Notes under the pieces: model-generated | Told to the model about the DNA's origin: nothing | What the model saw: the letters and a program-made list of their open reading frames with translations, nothing else | Database searches by the model: none | Position numbers and translations under genes: made by a program | In this document: positions 1 through 8,348 of the stretch, in pieces | Layout: each line of letters starts with the position of its first letter | How positions within the stretch are numbered: the first letter of the stretch is position 1 | Origin: Glutamicibacter sp. JL.03c | GTDB lineage: Bacteria > Actinomycetota > Actinomycetes > Actinomycetales > Micrococcaceae | NCBI RefSeq assembly: GCF_025854375.1 | Contig: NZ_CP107575.1 | Location: forward strand, 868,001-932,000 | Direction: 5' to 3' | DNA length: 64,000 bases

Positions 1-270
1 GTAGTAGTGGGTGCGGGCGCCGAGCACCAGAACGCGCTTGCCGGTGGAGGTCAGGATCGAGGAAATGCTGCCCTTGTGGCCGGGCACGGCCGGGGCAAGG
101 AAGCCGGGGATGGTGGTGGCATCCAGGGTGTGGGTGGTTTCGCCGATCAGTTCGGCGGCCTGGCCCCATCCGGAGCCCAGCACTAGCGCGATATCGTGTT
201 TTTCAACGTTGGTCTGCTCGGCGATTACCTGTGCAGCCTGTGCTGCTAGAGCCTGTGGGTCATTATGCAT
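1..270 (-). CDS. Purine-nucleoside phosphorylase, N-terminal part (cut by window start)
   Basis: The first about 90 residues of a purine nucleoside phosphorylase, which splits purine (deoxy)nucleosides with phosphate in cytoplasmic purine salvage. The reverse strand reads MHNDPQALAAQAAQ..., then LVLGSGWG, the phosphate-binding glycine loop of trimeric PNPs, and VPGHKGS; it runs off the window after LVLGARTHYY, so the C-terminus is missing. The ATG at 270 is used; an in-frame GTG at 279 is an alternative, and neither has a clear ribosome site. It is divergent from the lpdA-like gene. A PNP gene (deoD) also lies a few genes from lpdA in Mycobacterium tuberculosis. Confidence 0.85.
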   Translation of the reverse strand, partial: MHNDPQALAAQAAQVIAEQTNVEKHDIALVLGSGWGQAAELIGETTHTLDATTIPGFLAPAVPGHKGSISSILTSTGKRVLVLGARTHYY

Positions 271-403
271 ATCAGTCACGGGCAATACGCTACCGGTAGC
301 GAGGCGCTTTGTCAGGTGAAGCTAGTGCTTCAGAATCAATATCACGTCCAGAAACGGCCATTCGGATGTGCGCATTGAACCGACATGGTGAACAATAGAA
401 ACC

Positions 404-1807
404 GTGAGCGCAGATCGTACGAATGAAGCAACCCGTTTAGTTATCCTCGGTGGCGGACCGGGTGGCTATGAAGCTGCCATGGGGGCGGCCCAGCTGGGCG
501 CCAATGTCACCATTGTGGAACGTTCCGGCATGGGCGGCTCAGCAGTGCTGACCGATGTCGTGCCGTCCAAGACTCTGATCGCTACCGCCGACGCCGTGCG
601 CCGCGTGAAGCAGGCCGAGGCTTTCGGCGTCCACGTTGATGGACTGGACTCCGCAGTGACCGACTTCTCGGTAGTCAACCACCGCCTGCTGGACCTTGCC
701 AAGGAGCAGTCCTCGGATATCCGTACCGGCTTGGAGCGCAACGGGGTTCGCATTGTCATCGGCGAAGGCCGCCTGCTTGACCAGCACACGGTGGCGGTCT
801 CCCACCCGGACGGCTCGGAGCAGACCATTGATGCCGATGCCATTCTGATCGCTGTTGGCGCGCACCCGCGAGAGCTGCCTTCCGCGAAGCCGGACGGCGA
901 ACGCATTTTCAACTGGACTCAGATCTACAACATGAACGAGGTGCCGGAGCACCTGATCGTTGTTGGTTCCGGTGTTACCGGTGCAGAGTTCGCTTCGGCC
1001 TACAACCTGCTCGGCGCCAAGGTCACCCTGGTGTCTTCGCGCGACCGTGTTCTTCCCGGCGAGGATGCTGATGCAGCTGGCGTGCTGGAAGACGCGTTCA
1101 AGGAAAACGGCGTGAACGTCGTGTCCCAGGCCCGCGCAGAAGGCGTGGAGCGCAAGGGCGACAAGGTCTTTGTCACCTTGGCTGACGGCCGCGTGCTGGA
1201 AGGCAGCCACTGCCTGGTGGCCGTCGGCGGCATTCCGAATACCGCCAACCTCGGCTTGGAAGAAGCTGGCGTGCAGCTCACCGAATCCGGCCATATCAGG
1301 GTCGACGGCGTATCCCGTACTACCGCTACCAATATCTACGCCACCGGTGACTGCACCGGCGTCTTCGCGCTCGCCTCGGTGGCCGCGATGCAGGGCCGTA
1401 TTGCCGTAGCCCACCTGCTCGGAGACTCGGTGAAGCCGCTGAATCTTGATCTGGTGGCTTCCAACGTCTTCACCTCTCCTGAAATCGCCACTGTCGGTGT
1501 CACTCAGCGTGCTGTGGCCGAGGGCAAGTACCAGGCGAACATCATCAAGGTTGATCTGAACGCGAATGCCCGCGCGAAGATGATGAACGTGGAGCATGGT
1601 TTCGTGAAGATCGTTTCGCGCAAGGGCTCGGGCACCGTCATCGGCGGCGTGGTGGTTGCGCCACGTGCCAGCGAGCTGATCTACTCACTGGCCTTGGCCG
1701 TCCAGAACGGCCTGCACGTGGATGACGTCGCTGAGACCTTCACCGTGTACCCATCGCTGTCTGGCTCACTGGCAGAGGCCGCACGCCGTCTGCATCGGCA
1801 CAGCTAG
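404..1807 (+). CDS. lpdA: NAD(P)H-quinone dehydrogenase of the LpdA (Rv3303c) type
   Basis: A 467-residue flavoprotein with the fold of dihydrolipoamide dehydrogenase: FAD-binding GGGPGGYEAA near residue 16, NAD(P)-binding VGSGVTGAEFASAY near 190, the second FAD motif ATGDCTG near 312 and a C-terminal dimerisation domain. The redox-active Cys pair normally following GG is absent: the sequence is GGSAVLTDVVPSK. This is the known signature of mycobacterial LpdA, which reduces quinones rather than lipoamide. Start is GTG; no other in-frame start lies close by. It is monocistronic and followed by a strong terminator at 1820-1863. Confidence 0.88.
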   Translation: MSADRTNEATRLVILGGGPGGYEAAMGAAQLGANVTIVERSGMGGSAVLTDVVPSKTLIATADAVRRVKQAEAFGVHVDGLDSAVTDFSVVNHRLLDLAKEQSSDIRTGLERNGVRIVIGEGRLLDQHTVAVSHPDGSEQTIDADAILIAVGAHPRELPSAKPDGERIFNWTQIYNMNEVPEHLIVVGSGVTGAEFASAYNLLGAKVTLVSSRDRVLPGEDADAAGVLEDAFKENGVNVVSQARAEGVERKGDKVFVTLADGRVLEGSHCLVAVGGIPNTANLGLEEAGVQLTESGHIRVDGVSRTTATNIYATGDCTGVFALASVAAMQGRIAVAHLLGDSVKPLNLDLVASNVFTSPEIATVGVTQRAVAEGKYQANIIKVDLNANARAKMMNVEHGFVKIVSRKGSGTVIGGVVVAPRASELIYSLALAVQNGLHVDDVAETFTVYPSLSGSLAEAARRLHRHS

Positions 1808-1819
1808 CTATCGCTTGTC

Positions 1820-1863
1820 AGCAACGGCGGCATCGGCATTTCATGCCAGATGCCGCCGTTGCT
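1820..1863 (+). terminator. Rho-independent terminator of the lpdA-like gene
   Basis: A 15-bp perfect stem (1820-1834 with 1849-1863, AGCAACGGCGGCATC and its complement), extended inside by GGCAT/ATGCC, followed by TTATT. It starts 13 bp after the stop codon. Confidence 0.85.
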
Positions 1864-2139
1864 TTATTAACTGCCCGTTGGTGAAATATAGTGATGGAGT
1901 TCACATTCGATCCGCCTTTTGGTATAAGTGGGATTCCTTTGTGGACTAGTCACGTCTCATTATGTGAACTGGCGTATTCCCGCTAGTTAGATGGCAAATG
2001 ACCTGCTGGCAGCTGGTTGATGGCCTAATGATGTCCAAATAGTGGACATCAATATCCGAATACTGGGCATTGAGGTTTAAGATTGTGACATTCGCAAATG
2101 AACGATTCACTCGTACTTTCACCCTAAGGAGCAGCCTCA
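1864..2139 (+). promoter_or_regulatory. Upstream region of the MHS transporter with two 19-bp semi-palindromes
   Basis: Most of a 332-bp gene-free stretch. ATGTCCAAATAGTGGACAT (2031-2049) and ATATCCGAATACTGGGCAT (2052-2070) share 15 of 19 bases and sit 21 bp apart, two helical turns. The first lies inside the perfect inverted repeat TGATGTCC/GGACATCA (2029-2036/2044-2051). They end about 70 bp before the transporter start and look like tandem operators for a dimeric regulator. The ribosome site is AAGGAG at about 2126. No regulator gene is adjacent, so the protein that binds is unknown. Confidence 0.6.
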
Positions 2140-3528
2140 ATGTCGCAGGCTAACCAGACGGTGGTGCCAAAGGAAAACTCACGCGGACGCGTGCTGTTTG
2201 CCAGCATGATCGGCACTACGGTCGAATTCTTTGATTTCTACGCCTACGCCACCGCGTCGGTTCTCGTATTCCCGGCCCTGTTCTTCCCGAACGCCACCGC
2301 AATCAACGCGATCCTTTCCTCGTTCGCGATTTTCGGTGTGGCCTTCGTGGCTCGCCCGCTCGGCTCGATCGTGTTCGGCCACTACGGCGACAAGCTGGGC
2401 CGCAAGGGAACCCTGGTTGCCTCGCTGCTGCTGATGGGTATTGCGACCTTCCTCATCGGCTTCCTGCCACCGGCGGCCGGCAGCTGGACGGTGCTGGCAC
2501 CAACCGCTCTGGTGCTGCTGCGCTTCGCCCAGGGCCTGGCCTTGGGTGGCGAGTGGTCCGGCGCTGCGCTGCTGGCCACCGAGAACGCTCCAAAGAACAA
2601 GCGCGCCATCTACGGGACTTTCCCGCAGCTGGGCGCTCCTATCGGCTTCATCATTGCCAATCTGATGTTCGTCGCACTGCAGACCTGGACCACTGCCGAG
2701 CAGTTCCAGGCATGGGGCTGGCGCATTCCGTTCTTCTTCTCCGCAGTGATGGTCATCATCGGCTTGTGGGTACGCCTGAAGCTGGTTGAATCCGCTTCCT
2801 TCCAGAAGGTCCTGGATCAGAAGAAGGTTGTAAAGTCGCCATTCGCGGTGACCATGAAGAAGCACTGGCGCCCAACCCTGGCCGGTACCTTCATCATGCT
2901 GGCTACCTATGTGCTGTTCTACCTGATGACCTCCTTCACTTTGACCTACGGCACCCAGCCAGCCAGCGTGGAGCAGGCTACCGCGGCGGCCGAAGCCAAG
3001 GGAAAGACCTTTGACGCTGCCGGCTTCGTCCCGGGCCTGGGCATTGAACGCCCGACCTTCCTGACCATGCTGATCATCGGTGTTGTCTTCTTCGGCATCT
3101 TCACCGTCGTTTCCGGCCCATTGGCTGAGAAGTTCGGCCGCCGCAAGTTCCTGATCTGGGTCACCTCCGGCATCCTGGTCTTCGGGCTGGCGTGGACTCT
3201 CTTCTTCGGTCCGGGCCAGGGCGCTGCCATGGCCGGTCTGATCATCGGCTTCACCCTGATGGGTTCGACCTTCGGTCCGATGGCCGCCTACTTGCCTGAG
3301 CTGTTCCCTTCGAACGTGCGCTACACCGGCTCGGCCGTAGCCTACAACCTGTCCTCGGTGATCGGTGCGGCACCAGCATCCTTCGTCGCTGTGGCGCTGT
3401 GGAAGGCCGGCAACGGCAACACCTTGGGCGTCGGGCTCTACCTCGCCCTGGGCGCAGTGCTGACCCTGGTGGCACTGTTCATGACCCGCGATACCTCGGA
3501 TATCGACATGGAAGAATTCGTCGAATAA
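2140..3528 (+). CDS. MFS transporter, metabolite:H+ symporter (MHS) type
   Basis: A 462-residue, about 12-TM permease of the major facilitator superfamily. The N-terminal TTVEFFDFYAYATA, the loop 2-3 motif GHYGDKLGRKGTL and AQGLALGGEWSGAALLATE in TM4 are hallmarks of the MHS family (proline/betaine, alpha-ketoglutarate, shikimate and aromatic acid carriers). The substrate cannot be told from sequence. An extra loop of about 40 residues (TYGTQPASVEQATAAAEAKG onward) follows TM7. The start has a good AAGGAG ribosome site. It stands alone between two terminators and is probably controlled through the tandem semi-palindromes upstream. Confidence 0.88.
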   Translation: MSQANQTVVPKENSRGRVLFASMIGTTVEFFDFYAYATASVLVFPALFFPNATAINAILSSFAIFGVAFVARPLGSIVFGHYGDKLGRKGTLVASLLLMGIATFLIGFLPPAAGSWTVLAPTALVLLRFAQGLALGGEWSGAALLATENAPKNKRAIYGTFPQLGAPIGFIIANLMFVALQTWTTAEQFQAWGWRIPFFFSAVMVIIGLWVRLKLVESASFQKVLDQKKVVKSPFAVTMKKHWRPTLAGTFIMLATYVLFYLMTSFTLTYGTQPASVEQATAAAEAKGKTFDAAGFVPGLGIERPTFLTMLIIGVVFFGIFTVVSGPLAEKFGRRKFLIWVTSGILVFGLAWTLFFGPGQGAAMAGLIIGFTLMGSTFGPMAAYLPELFPSNVRYTGSAVAYNLSSVIGAAPASFVAVALWKAGNGNTLGVGLYLALGAVLTLVALFMTRDTSDIDMEEFVE

Positions 3529-3547
3529 GCCGAACTTTTCGAAGCGC

Positions 3548-3592
3548 AAAGGCCGGGCAGCCCATCCTTGGATGATGGGCTGCCCGGCCTTT
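3548..3592 (+). terminator. Rho-independent terminator after the MHS transporter
   Basis: A 19-bp perfect stem: 3548-3566 (AAAGGCCGGGCAGCCCATC) pairs with 3574-3592 over a 7-nt loop, ending in TTT. It lies 20 bp after the stop codon. Confidence 0.9.
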
Positions 3593-3662
3593 GCCCGTTG
3601 CATCAAGGAATATGTGTGCCACTATGGGCAGGTAACCGAAATCTTTCGCAGGGGGAGTAGTC

Positions 3663-4403
3663 ATGCGCATTGCAGTTGCCGGAGGCACCGGAGTCCTGGG
3701 ACGCCAGATCGTGGAGAAGCTCGCGGCACTGGGCCACGAGCCGGTGGTGCTCGCGCGATCTGCCGGTTGCGACCTGACCAACTTCCACTCGGTGAAGCAA
3801 TGGCTGGTTGACTGCCAAGCGGTCATCGATGTTTCCGGCTCGTCCACGACGAGTGCCTCGGCTGCCATGCGCTACTTCACCCAATCCACCGCCAACCTCA
3901 TTCGCGTCGGCCGAGAGGCAGGCGTGGAGAACCACGTGGCGCTGTCCATTGTCGGTGCGGCCCGCATCGACTCCGGATACTACGCCGGGAAGGCGGCCCA
4001 GGAACGCATGCTCCAGATCCTCCAGGACGGCTACACGATCCTGCGCGCCACCCAATTCCATGAATTTGTCGGGCAGAATATCAACCGGCTGGGCGCCGGC
4101 CCGGTGCAGATGGCACCAAAGATGCGGCTACAGCCCATTGCCGGATCCGAGGTTGCTGACGCGCTGATAGATCTGGCGCTGGCCCCTGCCCAAGGTCTGG
4201 TGCAGGATCTTGCCGGCCCGAAAGAAGAGAATATGCCAGAGCTCTTCGCGCAGTATCTCCAGCACCAGGGGAAGTCCCCGAAGATCATCGAGGTCCCGGT
4301 TCCCGGGGCGATGGGCAAAGCCATGCGCCAGGGCGGAATCCTGCCGGACACCTCGGCACGGCTGGGCCAGGAGACCTTCACCGACTGGCTCGCCCGGCAA
4401 TAG
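3663..4403 (+). CDS. NmrA-like NAD(P)-binding oxidoreductase (atypical SDR)
   Basis: A 246-residue single Rossmann-domain protein starting MRIAVAGGTGVLGRQIVEKL, the GxxGxxG dinucleotide site of the NmrA/atypical short-chain dehydrogenase group. No classical YxxxK catalytic pair is evident, as in members that sense NAD(P) or reduce quinones. A GGGGAG ribosome site precedes the ATG. It is a single gene convergent with the carboxylase alpha gene and shares a terminator with it. Substrate unknown. Confidence 0.82.
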   Translation: MRIAVAGGTGVLGRQIVEKLAALGHEPVVLARSAGCDLTNFHSVKQWLVDCQAVIDVSGSSTTSASAAMRYFTQSTANLIRVGREAGVENHVALSIVGAARIDSGYYAGKAAQERMLQILQDGYTILRATQFHEFVGQNINRLGAGPVQMAPKMRLQPIAGSEVADALIDLALAPAQGLVQDLAGPKEENMPELFAQYLQHQGKSPKIIEVPVPGAMGKAMRQGGILPDTSARLGQETFTDWLARQ

Positions 4404-4434
4404 CCGCGAACCTGCGGATTTGCCTTAGCTAGAA

Positions 4435-4490
4435 AAAGGCCCTGAGGGGCCCTGCCGCGATTCTGCGCGGCAGGACCCCTCAGGGCCTTT
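4435..4490. terminator. Bidirectional terminator between convergent genes
   Basis: 25-nt arms 4435-4459 and 4466-4490 pair with a single internal mismatch over a 6-nt loop. The outer ends are AAAGGCCCTGAGGGG and its complement, so both strands end in a T run. Confidence 0.9.
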
Positions 4491-4500
4491 AAGGACAGTC

Positions 4501-6282
4501 CTAGCTGGCGTCGTCGATGGTCGCGATGACGGCACCGGAGGACAAGGTTTCGCCCGGAGCAACTTCCAGGCCGTTGACCACACCGGCGCGGTGCGCGGTG
4601 ATCGGCTGTTCCATCTTCATGGCTTCGAGCACAACAACCAGGTCGCCCTCGGACACTTCAGCGCCATTGGCCACAGCCACCTTCACGATGGTGCCCTGCA
4701 TGGGCGAACGCAGCTCAGCGCTGTTGGCGCTGGTTCCGGCAGCGGCCTTGCGGCTGGTCTTGCGCTTCTTCTTGCCTGCCGCGCGCTCCGCGCCGTTGGC
4801 GGACACCGATCCCAGCGAGGAGGGCAGGGTCACCTCCAGGCGCTTGCCATCAACCTCAACGGTCACGCTGGTGCGCTCGTTCTCCTCGTCCTCAGCCTCC
4901 GCGCCCGGCATCGGGTGGGGCTCGATGGCGGTCTTGAACTCGGTTTCGATCCAACGGGTGTGGACCTTGAAAGTCCCCTCGGCAGGAACGAAGGCCGGGT
5001 CGCTCATCACGGCGCGGTGGAATGGCAGAACGGTGGCCATGCCTTCGATCTGGAATTCTTCCAAGGCGCGGCGGGCACGCGCGGCGGCGACCTCGCGGGT
5101 GCTGCCGGTGATGATCAGCTTGGAGATCATCGAGTCGAAGTTCCCCGAGACGCTTTCTCCCTGCTCGATGCCGGAGTCAACGCGGACGCCAGGGCCGGAA
5201 GGCAGGGCCATCTTGGTGATGGTGCCTGGGGTCGGCATGAAGTTGCGGCCGGCGTCCTCGCCGTTGATGCGGAATTCGAAGGAGTGGCCGCGGACTTCCG
5301 GGTCGCCATATCCGAGTTCCTCGCCGCGAGCGATGCGGAACTGCTCGCGGACAAGATCCAGTCCGGTGACTTCCTCGGAAACCGGGTGCTCGACCTGCAG
5401 GCGGGTGTTGACTTCGAGGAAGGAGATCACGCCGTCCTGGCCTACCAGGAACTCGCAGGTGCCAGCGCCCGTGTACTTTGCTTCGCGCAGGATCGCCTTG
5501 GATGCCTCGTACAGGCGGGTGGTCTGCTCTTCGCTCAGGAATGGAGCCGGAGCTTCCTCGACCAGCTTCTGGTTGCGGCGCTGCAGCGAGCAGTCGCGGG
5601 TGGAGACGACCACGACATTGCCGTGGGCATCGGCCAGGCACTGGGTTTCCACGTGGCGTGGCGCGTCCAGGAAGCGCTCGATGAAGCATTCACCGCGGCC
5701 GAAGGCGGCCACTGCCTCGCGAACTGCGGAGTCGTAGAGCTCGCCGATTTCCTCGCGGTTGCGCACGACCTTGATGCCGCGTCCGCCGCCGCCGTAGGCG
5801 GCCTTGATGGCCAGTGGCAGACCGTGCTCATCGGCGAAGGCATAGACCTCATCAGCCGAAGCCACCGGATCCTTGGTGCCCGGCACCAGCGGGGCGCCAA
5901 CCTTTTCGGCAATGTGGCGGGCCTTGACCTTGTCGCCGAGCTGGTCGATGGAATCCGGCGAAGGGCCGATCCAGGTCAGGCCAGCGTCGATCACGGCCTG
6001 GGCGAATTCTGCGTTTTCCGAAAGGAAGCCGTAGCCCGGGTGGATGGCATCAGCGCCGGATCGCTCGGCGGCGTCCAGGATTTTCTCAATGCGAAGGTAC
6101 GACTCGGCTGCGGTAGTGCCACCCAGCGCGTAGGCCTCGTCAGCCAGGCGCACATGCAGTGCATCGCGGTCGGAGTCAGCGTAGACCGCTACGGACTCGA
6201 TTCCTTCATCGCGTGCGGCCCGGATAATGCGCACGGCAATCTCGCCGCGGTTGGCGATAAGCACCTTCGTCAATTGATTCAT
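4501..6282 (-). CDS. Acyl-CoA carboxylase alpha subunit (biotin carboxylase + BCCP)
   Basis: A 593-residue AccA3-type subunit of acetyl/propionyl-CoA carboxylase, first step of fatty-acid and methyl-branched lipid synthesis. The biotin carboxylase domain starts [15 protein letters not shown]; the ATP-grasp carries the glycine loop [13 protein letters not shown]; catalytic motifs include [15 protein letters not shown] basic Ala/Lys linker leads to the biotin carrier domain with EAMKMEQP (biotinyl Lys near residue 556). The ATG at 6282 is chosen because AAGG lies 6 nt before it; ATG 6285 and TTG 6300 are also in frame. Its partners AccD/AccE and BirA lie at 33.5-37.4 kb. Confidence 0.93.
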   Translation of the reverse strand: MNQLTKVLIANRGEIAVRIIRAARDEGIESVAVYADSDRDALHVRLADEAYALGGTTAAESYLRIEKILDAAERSGADAIHPGYGFLSENAEFAQAVIDAGLTWIGPSPDSIDQLGDKVKARHIAEKVGAPLVPGTKDPVASADEVYAFADEHGLPLAIKAAYGGGGRGIKVVRNREEIGELYDSAVREAVAAFGRGECFIERFLDAPRHVETQCLADAHGNVVVVSTRDCSLQRRNQKLVEEAPAPFLSEEQTTRLYEASKAILREAKYTGAGTCEFLVGQDGVISFLEVNTRLQVEHPVSEEVTGLDLVREQFRIARGEELGYGDPEVRGHSFEFRINGEDAGRNFMPTPGTITKMALPSGPGVRVDSGIEQGESVSGNFDSMISKLIITGSTREVAAARARRALEEFQIEGMATVLPFHRAVMSDPAFVPAEGTFKVHTRWIETEFKTAIEPHPMPGAEAEDEENERTSVTVEVDGKRLEVTLPSSLGSVSANGAERAAGKKKRKTSRKAAAGTSANSAELRSPMQGTIVKVAVANGAEVSEGDLVVVLEAMKMEQPITAHRAGVVNGLEVAPGETLSSGAVIATIDDAS

Positions 6283-6387
6283 CATGAACCTTGTCTTCAA
6301 AAATAGGGTTTCTCATCTAGGAGCCTATCGTTTTTGTGGGAACTATATGTAGTTAAACGGTCAAACCCGGGTGTTTGCCTGAAAAGT

Positions 6388-6404
6388 TTGGAGGAATCCT
6401 ACAA
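6388..6404. promoter_or_regulatory. 17-bp palindrome upstream of the carboxylase alpha gene
   Basis: TTGGAGGAATCCTACAA: 7-bp arms with one mismatch, 106 bp upstream of the accA start. It matches 14 of 17 bases, and 17 of 20 over the wider TTG...AAAAT block, with the site at 35519-35535, 94 bp upstream of accD. Likely the operator of a shared regulator; a TetR-type FasR-like protein is a guess from Corynebacterium. Confidence 0.55.
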
Positions 6405-6460
6405 AATATTCGTGCTAGCGCTCCTCACTGAGTGGCTCTAGCGCCCCAGCGCAGTCCGTA

Positions 6461-7231
6461 TTGGGGTTGGAGCAACCTTCAAGCCCAGGATCTGAAAGGG
6501 AAACGTCGAATGCTCAGGCCGTTCCATTGGCCATGGCCGGGCTGATATGGCTATCACCGCTTGCTCGCCATCCGCGGGGATTGCCGCCCTGGGCTAATCC
6601 GGCGGTCGAGGGAGATCAATGGCCAGGGGACAGCGGGCCGCTCGAAGGCCTCGAAGAGCAGTCGGTGCGGCCACTGGCCTCGCATGAGGGCGCCAGGTAT
6701 TTTGTCGTGGCCTCGACCCACCAGCAGGCCGCTTGCCTCTGCGGATTCGAGGAGGATTCCGTACTGCACAGCGTCGCCGGCTGCGCAGTCGCCGGTGGCT
6801 CGGCGATCGCTGTCGAGGTGAAGATCCCGTCCTTCAAAATGATGCTGGTGCGCGAAGATGCGGATGCTGCAGCGCTGGAGGAGTCTGCCTGGAGCCGCAC
6901 CCACGAGAACATCGCGGACGCCTTGCTGCTAGGACTGCCGACTTCGGTGGCGCCGCACCGCCGCGCGGTTGGCGCAGCGCACCGAGCAGTAGCGTTGCCG
7001 TCCATTGCGCGTCACGTCCACTACCACTTGCCTGCACGGTTCGGCCTCGCAGCGGCGCAACCGATGCATTCCGCGAGTGGTCAAATGCAGGGCAGTGCCC
7101 ACCGCGATCACCGACCGCAGGACCTGCGGCAGGCTCTGCCCGTTATCGCGATAGTGCAAGTGCCAGCCTTCGCCATCATGATCCACCATGCGCGGGTAGG
7201 CCGCGGCACGGGCCATCTGCTCATTGAGTAG
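6461..7231 (+). CDS. Doubtful ORF, partly antisense to the CGNR gene
   Basis: A TTG-started frame of 256 codons. Codons about 60-165 (roughly 6640-6950) read like a real protein (PLASHEGARYFVVAST, then GGSAIAVEVKIP and MMLVREDADAAALEESAW). This resembles small actinobacterial hypothetical proteins with a short C-terminal sensor-like domain, and the opposite strand here gives only Ser/Ala-rich shadow frames. The last 300 bp, however, are antisense to the well-supported CGNR gene and look like shadow sequence. It may be a decayed gene or a fragment read through past a lost stop. No convincing ribosome site; ATG 6533 is an alternative start. Confidence 0.25.
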   Translation: MGLEQPSSPGSERETSNAQAVPLAMAGLIWLSPLARHPRGLPPWANPAVEGDQWPGDSGPLEGLEEQSVRPLASHEGARYFVVASTHQQAACLCGFEEDSVLHSVAGCAVAGGSAIAVEVKIPSFKMMLVREDADAAALEESAWSRTHENIADALLLGLPTSVAPHRRAVGAAHRAVALPSIARHVHYHLPARFGLAAAQPMHSASGQMQGSAHRDHRPQDLRQALPVIAIVQVPAFAIMIHHARVGRGTGHLLIE

Positions 7232-7447
7232 TTCGGCGCGGTGCTCATCGGAGGTGGCATCAACGATGCGCAACCAGTCGTCGATGACCCGGCGCGTCTG
7301 CTCATGGTCGTCGGGGTGCCAAGGGAAGGGCATGGTCATCCCCGCATCCCTGGTGCGTTGCTCAATATTCCCGCGATCCTCGGGCCAGCGGTTGGCCAGG
7401 GAAGCAGCCAGCAGCACCGCATATTCACCGTAAGGGTTGAGTTGCAT
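6929..7447 (-). CDS. CGNR zinc-finger protein (ABATE-domain putative regulator)
   Basis: A 172-residue cytoplasmic protein starting MQLNPYGEYAVLLAASLANR, the N-terminal ABATE domain common in actinobacteria. It ends in a CGNR-type zinc finger, CEAEPCRQVVVDVTRNGRQR then YCSVRCANRAAVRRHR, with the Cys-x4-Cys...Cys-x3-Cys zinc ligands and the CaNR signature. The family is thought to bind DNA, but targets are unknown. The start codons of this gene and the small divergent gene are only 25 bp apart, so the promoters must overlap. Confidence 0.85.
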   Translation of the reverse strand: MQLNPYGEYAVLLAASLANRWPEDRGNIEQRTRDAGMTMPFPWHPDDHEQTRRVIDDWLRIVDATSDEHRAELLNEQMARAAAYPRMVDHDGEGWHLHYRDNGQSLPQVLRSVIAVGTALHLTTRGMHRLRRCEAEPCRQVVVDVTRNGRQRYCSVRCANRAAVRRHRSRQS

Positions 7448-7472
7448 AAGGACATTACATCATGCTGAAGCC

Positions 7473-7676
7473 ATGACCACTTCAAAGAACATCGCCATGG
7501 CCAGCCACGCAGTTCCCGCCAGCGAACATGAACACAGCTGGCAGACCCGATCAAGCCACCACACCTCGACCGGAATCGTCCAGTACCTGCAGTGCCACAC
7601 GTGCAAAACCCAGCAGATGAGGCAGGTAGGATACGACTGCCAGGCGCCCAAAGCGAGCAAAGAAATACGCGCCTAG
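7473..7676 (+). CDS. Small hypothetical protein with CxxC pair
   Basis: A 67-residue protein starting MTTSKNIAMASHAVP. Its core SWQTRSSHHTSTGIVQYLQC then HTCKTQQ resembles small actinobacterial proteins of the pattern HxTSEGxVxYxxCxCG, which may bind a metal through the CxxC pair. The ATG at 7473 is used; an upstream in-frame ATG exists at 7437 but lies inside the divergent CGNR gene. The stop codon lies inside the terminator hairpin. Function unknown. Confidence 0.6.
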   Translation: MTTSKNIAMASHAVPASEHEHSWQTRSSHHTSTGIVQYLQCHTCKTQQMRQVGYDCQAPKASKEIRA

Positions 7677-7696
7677 AAACGGTGTTTCCAGGCGCG
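7668..7696. terminator. Hairpin terminator between the small ORF and maf
   Basis: Arms 7668-7680 (CGCGCCTAGAAAC) and 7684-7696 pair with one mismatch around a 3-nt loop. It includes the stop codon of the small gene and ends the maf operon from the other side. It lacks a long T run. Confidence 0.6.
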
Positions 7697-7706
7697 CATC
7701 CCGCGA

Positions 7707-8348
7707 CTACTTCCAGAGATCCACGATCCCTACTCCGAGTTCAGCCAGCAGCTTCCGGAGAACGAAGACATCCAAGCCCACCACGTTCTGGAAGTTCCCT
7801 TCGATGGATTCAATGAATGAGGCTGCCAAGCCATCGATGGTGAATGCCCCGGCGCAAGGCAGCGGTTCACCGCTGGCGACATAGGCTTCGATCTCTGCAT
7901 CGCTGACCGTCGAGAAGTGGACCACAGCGGAGGACACCTTGCCGACCGGCTCTTCCGGCTGCTGCGTGTCGATGAGCCAATGGCCCGAATGCAGCACGCC
8001 GGTGGCTCCGCTGAGCTGCTGCCAGCGTTCCCTGGCCACCTGCTCGGTATGCGGCTTGCCGTAGGCGGCACCGTCGAGCTCGAAGACCGAATCGCAACCG
8101 AGCACCAGGGTCCCCGCAGGGTGCTGGCCGCTGGCGACCTCCTCGGCCTTCGCCCGAGCCAATAGCTGCGCGGTTTGCGCAGGGGACTGCTCGCCGTGCT
8201 GGGCTACCGCCCGGGCGAGCACCGCATCCTCATCCACCGCCGAAACCTGGGTCGTGAATTCCAGGCCCGCATCGGTGAGCACTTTCTTGCGTCCCCATGA
8301 CGCGGAGGCCAGAACTAGCCGGGCGGAAGGTCGAGGCTGCGTGCTCAT
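7707..8348 (-). CDS. maf: Maf-family nucleotide pyrophosphatase
   Basis: A 213-residue house-cleaning nucleoside triphosphate pyrophosphatase of the Maf/HAM1 superfold, which hydrolyses non-canonical or modified dTTP/UTP/CTP-type nucleotides. The N-terminus RLVLASASWGRKKVLTDAGL has the SxSxxR substrate loop, VLGCDSVFELDG carries the catalytic Asp, and YVASGEPLPCAGAFTIDGLA matches the C-terminal family motif. Its ATG overlaps the TGA of the MMPL gene by 4 nt (ATGA), so it is coupled to tetR-MMPL. In M. tuberculosis maf lies between accE5 and accA3. Confidence 0.9.
   Translation of the reverse strand: MSTQPRPSARLVLASASWGRKKVLTDAGLEFTTQVSAVDEDAVLARAVAQHGEQSPAQTAQLLARAKAEEVASGQHPAGTLVLGCDSVFELDGAAYGKPHTEQVARERWQQLSGATGVLHSGHWLIDTQQPEEPVGKVSSAVVHFSTVSDAEIEAYVASGEPLPCAGAFTIDGLAASFIESIEGNFQNVVGLDVFVLRKLLAELGVGIVDLWK

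Noticed and set aside
1899-1969. Distant inverted repeat GTTCACAT/ATGTGAAC
   Set aside because: 8-bp arms 55 bp apart are expected by chance in 330 bp; there is no link to promoter elements.
4501-6300. Plus-strand frames of 406 and 571 codons over the carboxylase alpha gene
   Set aside because: They are opposite a gene with complete biotin carboxylase and BCCP motifs, and have no recognisable content.
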